From the NCBI GenBank assembly GCA_013289585.1, contig JABCZR010000001.1, positions 465,988 through 529,987 of the forward strand: a stretch of 64,000 nucleotides of DNA, in the 5' to 3' direction. The position numbers were made by a program, and so were the translations under genes. Below the pieces are notes generated by a model, which had not been told where the DNA came from, made no database searches, and was given only the letters and a program-made list of their open reading frames with translations. Origin of the DNA: Acidobacteriota bacterium. GTDB lineage: Bacteria > Acidobacteriota > Terriglobia > Acidiferrales > UBA7541. Below are positions 33,897-41,040 of this stretch, piece by piece; the stretch's first letter is position 1; each line of letters starts with the position of its first letter.

Positions 33897-35069
33897 TTGT
33901 GGCGTAAACAGATTTTATGCAGGGCAGCCGTGGCACTGTGGCTCACTTTGTTTTGTGCGTTGGAAATTCGAAGCCAGATCCAGGAGCCCGTCAAAAGCGT
34001 GGAGGATTCCGTCTTTGGCGGGCTGGTCAAGCCCGATGAACCTGGCTTCGCCGCGCTGATTCGCATCGGCGGAAGAACAGCCTACACGCGAACCGAAGGG
34101 GTCACTGATCTCCACGCCAAGACAAAGATTGACGCGCACACCAATTTCCGCCTTGCCTCCTTCACCAAGCAATTCACCGCCATGGCCATCATGCTGCTCG
34201 TCCACGACGGAAAACTCCGCTACGAGGAAACACTGACGGAAATCTTTCCCGATTATCCGGCCTACGGCAAGACCATCACTGTTCGAAACCTCCTCAATCA
34301 CACTTCCGGCTTGCCCGATTACGAAGACTTGATGGACGCGGTTGAAAAAACAAAAGGACCGATCTGGTCGCCACAGAAGCAAATCCAGGACGCGGAAGTG
34401 CTGGAATTATTGGAAAAAGAAAACGCCGGAAAGTTCGCGCCCGGGACCGGTTGGTCGTACAGCAATTCCGGATACGTCGTGCTCGGCCTGATCGTCGCGA
34501 AAGTTTCAGGGCAGCCGTACGGCAAATTCCTTCATGAACGGATTTTTGCGCCGCTGAAAATGAATCACACGATCGTCTATCAAGAAGGAAAAAACGAAGT
34601 CACGAACCGCGCCTACGGCCATTCTAAGGAAGGCAATGTTTTGAGGGAAACTGATCAAAGCTCCACTTCCGCAACCCTCGGCGACGGCGGCGTCTATTCG
34701 AATCTCGAGGATCTCGCCAAGTGGGATGACGCGCTGCGCAATCACACCTTGCTGAGCGAAAAGGAATTTCAGTCTCCGCTAACCCCGGTGAAACTCAACG
34801 ACGGCTCCCAGCCCCACTGGCCGCTCGAACCGAACGACGACAATCTTCATCCCGGCAAGCCGGTGTCTTACGGCTTCGGCTGGTTCCTTGATCCCTACGA
34901 AGGACACCAACGCATGTGGCATACAGGAAGCACGGTGGGCTTTCGCACTGTGATCGAGCGCTTCACCGAAGCCGGCGGCCTCACGGTTATCATTCTTTCC
35001 AACCGCACTGATCTCGATCCGGAAAAGTTGGCGCTCAAAGTGGCAAGTTTTTACCCGCCGCTGAGGTAG
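33897..35069 (+). CDS. Secreted serine hydrolase of the class C beta-lactamase fold
   Basis: A 390-aa exported penicillin-binding/esterase-like protein (PF00144). A signal segment (AAVALWLTLFCALEIRSQ) precedes the SxxK motif in RLASFTKQF (Ser about 88). The YxN motif is in GWSYSNSGYVVLG and the third motif is HTG in MWHTGSTVGF rather than KTG, which favours an esterase or peptidase role over beta-lactam hydrolysis. Start choice: TTG 33897 with GAGG 6 nt upstream, or TTG 33885. It is divergent from ppk1. Confidence 0.9.
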   Translation: MWRKQILCRAAVALWLTLFCALEIRSQIQEPVKSVEDSVFGGLVKPDEPGFAALIRIGGRTAYTRTEGVTDLHAKTKIDAHTNFRLASFTKQFTAMAIMLLVHDGKLRYEETLTEIFPDYPAYGKTITVRNLLNHTSGLPDYEDLMDAVEKTKGPIWSPQKQIQDAEVLELLEKENAGKFAPGTGWSYSNSGYVVLGLIVAKVSGQPYGKFLHERIFAPLKMNHTIVYQEGKNEVTNRAYGHSKEGNVLRETDQSSTSATLGDGGVYSNLEDLAKWDDALRNHTLLSEKEFQSPLTPVKLNDGSQPHWPLEPNDDNLHPGKPVSYGFGWFLDPYEGHQRMWHTGSTVGFRTVIERFTEAGGLTVIILSNRTDLDPEKLALKVASFYPPLR

Positions 35070-35215
35070 TTCGAATTGAAGCAACCGCTCACGCGTGAGA
35101 AGTTCCTGGCCCGGTGCGAACTTATGATTTGAGGAAACTTCGCACCTGTAAAATCTCAGTTCCTAATCATCAAAGTCCTTCCACAACTCGTAATTCCGGT
35201 CCATAATGTGCGCCC

Positions 35216-36289
35216 ATGAGCGAAGGAAATTGCAGTCACTGCGGCCAAACCTTCCCGGTTCGCTCGCTCTTCGATCTGAATGGCGCGACGTTTTGTGAAA
35301 GCTGCGTTAAGGTAGCATCTAAGGAAGCGAGGGAAAGACGGCTGCCTTCCCTCTATATGCCGCTCATCAGCAAGTCCATCTGTGCGCGCTGCAATACGTA
35401 TATCGGAAGTGCCTCCGACGCGATGCAGGTAGCAAATCTTCGGTTTTGCGCCGCTTGCGGGCCATTAATCAAAGATTGGGACTATCCTCAGTGGTTGAAG
35501 TTGAGTCTCGCAGCCTTGCTTCTTCTGCTCGTGGTGGCTCTCGCACATGGGCGGAAATATTTTCATGCCGGCCGCGAAATGTACGTCGGAGAGCACCTCG
35601 CCGCCGAGGGACAGTACAGTAAGGCTTTGCCCCATCTGCAAGAAACTCTGCGCATAGCTCCCCGCTCGGACAAAGCAGTTCTTCTTGCGGCTAAGTCTGC
35701 TCTCCTTAGTGGCGACTTCGACAGCGCGGACAAGGCGCTTCAGGGGCATGATAGCGGGCACTTTGAGAATGGCGACGAACCTGAGTTCAAGGAAGTCAAG
35801 AGTCTCTGGCAACGTGCCGAGGGCGCCCTCATTAAAGCTGAACAGGCAAGCAAATTGGCGGACCAGCAGGGCAAGGAGATTGAGGCTGCCCGACTGATGC
35901 ATGAGGCAGCCACGGCCTATCCGGAAATGCCCGACCTGGCCTTCATCGCCGAGGCTTATGACGAAGGGGTTGTCTTTGCACGCAAAGACTACGACGCTTT
36001 CGTAACCATCGCCGAGAAACAATGGAAGGAACGCCCCCTTGCGAACACCGCCGCCGGTCTTGCAAGTGCGCTTGCCTGTAAATTTGCCATTACAGGAGAC
36101 AGCTCGTACCGGCAGCGCTCGGAAGAGATGCTGCAGACAGCACGCCAGTTGGCAAAAGACAATCCGGAGGCGATGAAAGGACTGGACGAATTCGCCGAAC
36201 GAAATCGCTACCGGCTCGATAGCAGAAAAATCATCGACAAGCGGGAATATGATCGGCTGTTCCGCAGCGGCAAGAACCCAAGCAAGTAG
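35216..36289 (+). CDS. Double zinc-ribbon, membrane-anchored TPR protein
   Basis: 357 aa. Two N-terminal Cys4 ribbons: CSHC and CESC (about residues 6-31), then CARC and CAAC (about 57-83). A single membrane helix follows (about 97-112, LSLAALLLLLVVALAHG). The C-terminal half is TPR-like (LAAEGQYSKALPHLQETLRIAP, SGDFDSADKAL, AATAYPEMPDLAF). The ribbons are therefore cytoplasmic and the TPR domain periplasmic, or the reverse. It is followed after 8 nt by the HExxH membrane protein, so the two form a unit. I do not know the family. Confidence 0.75.
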   Translation: MSEGNCSHCGQTFPVRSLFDLNGATFCESCVKVASKEARERRLPSLYMPLISKSICARCNTYIGSASDAMQVANLRFCAACGPLIKDWDYPQWLKLSLAALLLLLVVALAHGRKYFHAGREMYVGEHLAAEGQYSKALPHLQETLRIAPRSDKAVLLAAKSALLSGDFDSADKALQGHDSGHFENGDEPEFKEVKSLWQRAEGALIKAEQASKLADQQGKEIEAARLMHEAATAYPEMPDLAFIAEAYDEGVVFARKDYDAFVTIAEKQWKERPLANTAAGLASALACKFAITGDSSYRQRSEEMLQTARQLAKDNPEAMKGLDEFAERNRYRLDSRKIIDKREYDRLFRSGKNPSK

Positions 36290-36297
36290 GAGGCCGT

Positions 36298-36837
36298 ATG
36301 TTTTTCATTCCTGGACCCGTGATTGCCGCTTTGACGTTCCCGGGCGTCATCATCCATGAAACGGCGCACTTATTCTTTTGCAGACTGTTCAAGCTTCAAA
36401 TATTCGACGTCTGTTTTTTTCGTTTTGGCAATCCCGCCGGATATGTAATCCATCAGCAGACCGAGGATTTCAAGGCGCAGTTCTTTATCAGTATGGGGCC
36501 GTTTTTCGTGAATACCTTGCTCTGCGTGCTTTTTTGTACCGCGGCGTTTTTGCCTGTCTGGGAACTGAAGGTGTTCGATCCACTTGCCTATTTCTTCTAC
36601 TGGCTCGGGTTATCCATCGGAATGCACGCCTTCCCGTCAACCACTGATCTTTCGCACTTGTGGGCGCAGGCACCCGAGCTGGCGAAAAAGGGCAATCTCC
36701 TGGCGATTGTAAGCTTGCCCCTTGCCGCCATTCTGGTAGTGCTGAATTACGCGCGCGTGGTTTGGGCCGATCTGGGTTACGGGATCGCTGTGGGTGTTTT
36801 GGGGCCTATCGCCATTTTCCGGGCTCTGGCCAGGTAG
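36298..36837 (+). CDS. HExxH-containing membrane protein, possible site-2-type peptidase
   Basis: A 179-aa polytopic protein with about four helices. HETAH at residues 21-25 in the first helix matches the HExxH zinc motif of intramembrane M50-like and DUF3267-type proteins. A distal Asp in STTDLSHLW (about residue 116) could serve as the third ligand; the canonical NPDG of M50 is not present. AGGAGG lies 4 nt before ATG 36298. It is coupled to the zinc-ribbon/TPR gene, which is a plausible substrate adaptor. Confidence 0.65.
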   Translation: MFFIPGPVIAALTFPGVIIHETAHLFFCRLFKLQIFDVCFFRFGNPAGYVIHQQTEDFKAQFFISMGPFFVNTLLCVLFCTAAFLPVWELKVFDPLAYFFYWLGLSIGMHAFPSTTDLSHLWAQAPELAKKGNLLAIVSLPLAAILVVLNYARVVWADLGYGIAVGVLGPIAIFRALAR

Positions 36838-36904
36838 CAAATCCCTGCGGGGGATCGTGTTAGAGTCTTCGGTTCCGCTCTGGACGAGCGTCAATCTTCG
36901 CGGA

Positions 36905-38248
36905 TCACGACAGCCCGGCGAGCTTTCCGAGTCCCTTCATTTTTGCGCGCGCCGCCATCGAGCCGTACTGCTTCATCATCGTGCGCATCTGCAGATACTG
37001 CTTCAGGACGGTGTTCACGTCCTGAACCGTCGTGCCGCTGCCCTTCGCGATGCGCTTCCGCCGCTTGCCATCAATGACGTTGTGATCCCGACGCTCCTGG
37101 TTGGTCATCGAATTGATAATCGCTTCGACGCGCGTCAGCTGGCCCTCATCGACCTTCGCATCTTTCGGTAGATTCTGCAGCGGCCCCATTTTCGGCAGCA
37201 TATCCACAATTTTTTCGAGCGGCCCCATCTTTCGAATCTGTTTCAGCTGATCGCGGAAGTCTTCCAGCGTGAACTCTTCCTTGCGCAGCTTGCGTTCGAG
37301 TTCGGCCGCGGCCTTTTTGTCAACCGTCTGCTCCACGCGCTCGATCAGCGACATCAGGTCGCCCATTCCCAACACGCGCGAAACGATCCGCTCAGGATAA
37401 AATCCTTCCAGCGCGTCGTATTTTTCCCCAAGTCCGACGAATTTTACCGGCGCGCCGGTAACTTTCCCGATCGAAAGCGCCGCCCCGCCGCGCGCATCGC
37501 CGTCCAGCTTCGTCAGAATCACGCCCGTCAACCCAAGCCGTTTGTGAAATTCCCCCGCCGAGCGCACTGCGTCCTGCCCAATCATGGAATCCGCGATGAA
37601 CAGCATCTCGCTGGGCTGCAACTCCTTCTTCAGCATTCCCAGCTCGTTCATCAAATCATCATCGATGTGCAAGCGGCCTGCGGTGTCCACCAGCACCACG
37701 TCGCTCGCGGAAAGTTTCGCTTCCTTGATCGCACCTTTTACGATTTCCAGCGGTTTGTCCGTCCCCGCACCCGGCCATACGGCCGTGCCCACCGCTTTCG
37801 CCACTTGCGCCAGCTGTTCCCGCGCCGCGGGACGATATACGTCTGTTGACACAACCAGCGGACGATGTCCATGTTGCGTAAGCCACTTCGCAAGTTTTCC
37901 AGTTGTGGTCGTCTTACCGGAACCCTGCAGCCCGACAATCATCCATACCGAGGGCGGCCGCGACGCGAAAATCGGCTTGGCGTGCTTTCCCAGCATCGCG
38001 GCCAACTCATCGCGAACCACTTTGACCACTTGCTGGTCCGGCGAAAGCTGCAGCATCACTTCGCTGCCAATCGCCTTTGCCCGGATGTTCGCGAGCAGCT
38101 CATCCGCCACGCCGACATTAACGTCGCCTTCCAGGAGCGCTTCGCGGATCTCCGCGAGCGCGGTGTCCAGGTGTTCATCCGTGAGCTTGCCCTGCCCGCG
38201 CAGGTTCTTGAACGTGCGTTGCAGCTTCTCTGTAAGATTCTCAAACAT
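36905..38248 (-). CDS. ffh: Signal recognition particle protein Ffh
   Basis: The SRP54 GTPase that binds 4.5S RNA and delivers signal-bearing ribosomes to FtsY. 447 aa. N domain (FENLTEKLQRTFKNL), G domain with P-loop GLQGSGKTTTTGK, DTAGRLH and TKLDGDARGG, then a Met-rich M domain with the RNA-binding KRIAKGSGTTVQDVN and a run of MRTMMKQYG. All motifs are intact. It heads the order-preserved minus-strand series ending at rnhB, but is convergent with the HExxH protein gene and separated from rpsP. Confidence 0.97.
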   Translation of the reverse strand: MFENLTEKLQRTFKNLRGQGKLTDEHLDTALAEIREALLEGDVNVGVADELLANIRAKAIGSEVMLQLSPDQQVVKVVRDELAAMLGKHAKPIFASRPPSVWMIVGLQGSGKTTTTGKLAKWLTQHGHRPLVVSTDVYRPAAREQLAQVAKAVGTAVWPGAGTDKPLEIVKGAIKEAKLSASDVVLVDTAGRLHIDDDLMNELGMLKKELQPSEMLFIADSMIGQDAVRSAGEFHKRLGLTGVILTKLDGDARGGAALSIGKVTGAPVKFVGLGEKYDALEGFYPERIVSRVLGMGDLMSLIERVEQTVDKKAAAELERKLRKEEFTLEDFRDQLKQIRKMGPLEKIVDMLPKMGPLQNLPKDAKVDEGQLTRVEAIINSMTNQERRDHNVIDGKRRKRIAKGSGTTVQDVNTVLKQYLQMRTMMKQYGSMAARAKMKGLGKLAGLS

Positions 38249-38344
38249 GGTTCGTGCAGATTCTCCGCAACTCTCTTCCTAAGAATAGCAGGCCGGAGGC
38301 GTACGAGCGTATCTCAACCGTCCAAGTCGCGACAAAAGTGATTC

Positions 38345-39271
38345 TCAGAGAAACTTGACCAGCGCGTCGGTCGTCCCCTTGGAATTTTCCTCCAGTATCC
38401 AATGCCCCGTGTCCTTCAGCACCACCACCGTCACATCGGTACCCACCAGCTTCATCTGCTGCCCCAGAACATCTCCCAATGACTTCTCTCCGCCAATCGA
38501 GAGAACCGGCATCGTCAGCTTGGTCTGCGAAAGCTGCGCAAAATCTTTCGCCGTTTGCGGGAACGAAGCAAAGTACGCCCATCCGGCTTTCATCCGTCCC
38601 GGGCGCGAGTAGGCTTCGGTGTACGCTTTCCGGTCGGCTTCCGAAAGCGAACGTGACTTGTCTGCCGCGAATTCATTCCAGTAATAATCGAAGTACACGC
38701 GCTCACGTCCACGCACTAACGCCTCGGGTGTTTCCCCATGGAACCGGAAATGCCACAGCCCGGGGTTGTTGTACACCGCGTCCCCTCCCTCAACTCCCGG
38801 CAGGAACGCGTCCATCACCACCAGCTTCTCCACTTCCGCGGGGAATTGTGCGGCATACGCGTACGCGACCATCAAGCCAATGTCGTGCCCCACCACTCGC
38901 GCTTTCTGCACCCCCAGCGATCGCGCCAGCCCATGAATGCGGATCGCCGCGGCCTTCATATCCAGACCAGTTGCCGGTATCCCCGAGTCTCCAATCCCCG
39001 GCAGGTCCGGCGCGATTACCGTAAATTTCTCACCGAGCACAGGCAGGATGGGCGTCCACATTCGCGAAGTCTCCGCATACCCGTGCAACAGAATCACCGT
39101 CGGGCCGTGCCCGCCGGTCGTGTAGTGCAGCTTGACGCCGTCAATTTCCGTGGTCTTTGAAACTAATCCCTGGCCGGCCGCAGCCGCGTGAGGCACGCCA
39201 AAAAATGAAACCGGAAGGAGAACCAGAGTTAGCGCAGCAAAGAGTCGAAACAGGCTCGTCACATTTTTCAC
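38345..39271 (-). CDS. Exported alpha/beta hydrolase (haloalkane dehalogenase/epoxide hydrolase type)
   Basis: 308 aa. A signal peptide ends SFFGVPHAAAA. The hydrolase core has the oxyanion HGYAETSRMW, the nucleophile elbow VVGHDIGLMVAYAYA with Asp as nucleophile, and the catalytic His in KDTGHWILEE. An Asp nucleophile indicates the dehalogenase/epoxide hydrolase branch rather than a serine esterase. The cap domain contains LWHFRFHGETPE. The start is GTG 39271, with AGGAG 7 nt upstream. Substrate unknown. Confidence 0.88.
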   Translation of the reverse strand: MKNVTSLFRLFAALTLVLLPVSFFGVPHAAAAGQGLVSKTTEIDGVKLHYTTGGHGPTVILLHGYAETSRMWTPILPVLGEKFTVIAPDLPGIGDSGIPATGLDMKAAAIRIHGLARSLGVQKARVVGHDIGLMVAYAYAAQFPAEVEKLVVMDAFLPGVEGGDAVYNNPGLWHFRFHGETPEALVRGRERVYFDYYWNEFAADKSRSLSEADRKAYTEAYSRPGRMKAGWAYFASFPQTAKDFAQLSQTKLTMPVLSIGGEKSLGDVLGQQMKLVGTDVTVVVLKDTGHWILEENSKGTTDALVKFL

Positions 39272-39334
39272 GGATAGCTCCTGGAGTGAATTCTAATTAT
39301 ACGCAAATAGCGGCGGTGCGGCTGTCAGCGCTGG

Positions 39335-40876
39335 TCAGCCAGGTTTGTGTTTCGCGCTGTGGCCCACGGCCACAAGAAAAATCGCGCTCTTCCCTTCGGC
39401 GTGAGGGGAGAAGAAGCGCGTGACGTCGTCGTCAAAAAACGTAAGGCCCGTAGCACCCAGCCGCTGCGCATAGGCCGCCAAATAAAGTCTTCCGCCCAGA
39501 ATGCCGGCTTCGAGCTGCACCGCACGATACCCGCGATTGCCGAACCGCCGCAAAATCGGCCGCAAGTCGGCCAGAAAAAAAATGTCCACGGCCGCGTCGG
39601 CGGGCAATTCCTGCTGCAAACCAAGGTAGCCGGCATCGGCGCGGAAATTTCCCTGCTTCAGGCATTCGAGCGCTCCACGGCTGCGATGGAAAACGTAGGC
39701 TCCGGGCGCGAGTCCTTCGACGGCATGCACTATTAAATAGAGATCATTGAGTTGGGCTCCCGGCGGTTCGAGAAAATCCGCGGGCACACCACGCGTCGCG
39801 CGATCCAGCATTGTGGATAACTGCGTAAAGGTGATGGGGATTCGCGCGAACTTGCGCGTGGAACCGCGGCGCTGAATGACCTGCTCGATCGAATCACGCG
39901 GCATTTCCCCGTCGGACACTGGCGTTAGAGGAATGATGGCTCCGGCGGGCGCCGGAAAATCAGCCGCGGGAGTGTGCCCGCGCCACTCCGCCACCTCTTC
40001 GGAGGAATCCAGCGACGAGGCTGCGTGCATTTCTCGCATCAGGGGATAATCCACTTCGCGCTGAGAGAGTGGCACGGTTTCGAAACGAAGTGGTGAAATT
40101 TCCGCAGAATTTGGCGGTGGCATTGCGGCTTGGTGGCCCAGGGCTACGAGAGAAAAAGCCACTTCGCGTTGCGGATCGACATCCAGCAGACGATTCACCT
40201 GCGCGTCCACAAACCCGCCAACCACTCGCGCCGGCAGCCCCAGCGCCGTGGCAACAGCAAGCAGGTTGGCGAGCAGCGTCCCATTGTCCCAGCCAAAATG
40301 ACGGTACGTCCGCGCCTGATATTTCCACGCGTTGCGCCAATACGTGCCGGTGCAAATGATGCTCAATGGCGCGTGAGCGATCGCCGGTTCACCCGCGGTG
40401 GCGGCAACCAGGGCTCCATGGTAATCACCGGAGCGAAGCTTGCGCAGTCCAAACTCAGCGGGCGCAAAGTGATAGACACCGGCCTGCAATCCGGCTAGCT
40501 CGCCGCAGACCAGATAGAGCTCAATCTCGTAAAGCGCTCCCGTGCATGCCGCCGCGCGAAAGTAGAGTTCGCCCCCGGAATATTTTCTTTTGCGGGTGAT
40601 TCCCCCGGACAGATACAGCAGTTGGGCGACCGCCTCAAGATCCGGAGCAGCATTGGTTTGCGCCGGGACGCTCTCGGCGATGGCAGACAGAGCCGCGACT
40701 CCCGTTTGATGCACTTCGTCCGGCAGTCGCAACGGTTCGAGCGTCGGATAAATCTTGAACGGCAGCGGCTGGTTGCTCCAGTCCATGAAATGCGGATTGG
40801 TGCGGATACTCAGGTAGGAATGTTTCGTGGCTTCGTGATACTTCCGGGCAGCTTCGAGGTTGCGGTTGTCAGTCAT
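39335..40876 (-). CDS. Tandem-domain nitroreductase/SagB-type oxidoreductase
   Basis: A 513-aa protein with two nitroreductase-like modules. The first (about residues 75-250) has LYLSGGITRKRKYSGGELYFRAA, shown by its landmarks SGGITR and RAAACTGALY, and WDNGTLLANLLAVATALGL. The second (about 325-505) has RGSTRKFARIPITFTQLS, ending in SAIFLVAVGHS. SagB-type FMN dehydrogenases oxidise azolines in thiazole/oxazole peptides, but no cyclodehydratase or precursor gene is nearby. The SagB/ThcOx family also contains stand-alone enzymes of unknown role. An Arg/Ser pattern for FMN phosphate is visible in both halves. Confidence 0.82.
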   Translation of the reverse strand: MTDNRNLEAARKYHEATKHSYLSIRTNPHFMDWSNQPLPFKIYPTLEPLRLPDEVHQTGVAALSAIAESVPAQTNAAPDLEAVAQLLYLSGGITRKRKYSGGELYFRAAACTGALYEIELYLVCGELAGLQAGVYHFAPAEFGLRKLRSGDYHGALVAATAGEPAIAHAPLSIICTGTYWRNAWKYQARTYRHFGWDNGTLLANLLAVATALGLPARVVGGFVDAQVNRLLDVDPQREVAFSLVALGHQAAMPPPNSAEISPLRFETVPLSQREVDYPLMREMHAASSLDSSEEVAEWRGHTPAADFPAPAGAIIPLTPVSDGEMPRDSIEQVIQRRGSTRKFARIPITFTQLSTMLDRATRGVPADFLEPPGAQLNDLYLIVHAVEGLAPGAYVFHRSRGALECLKQGNFRADAGYLGLQQELPADAAVDIFFLADLRPILRRFGNRGYRAVQLEAGILGGRLYLAAYAQRLGATGLTFFDDDVTRFFSPHAEGKSAIFLVAVGHSAKHKPG

Positions 40877-41040
40877 CTTGGGCGTGCGCCGTCATCGAAA
40901 TCGGACTCCAGCATATCAGGTTGCAGCAACGCGGCTTCGCACGCAGGGTGCTCGCACTTCAGCACGATAGTCTATGAGTGAGGGAGAGTTGGGTACTGCA
41001 GAGATGGCGTGCAGCGGGCCCTGAAGAGAAAAAAATCGGC

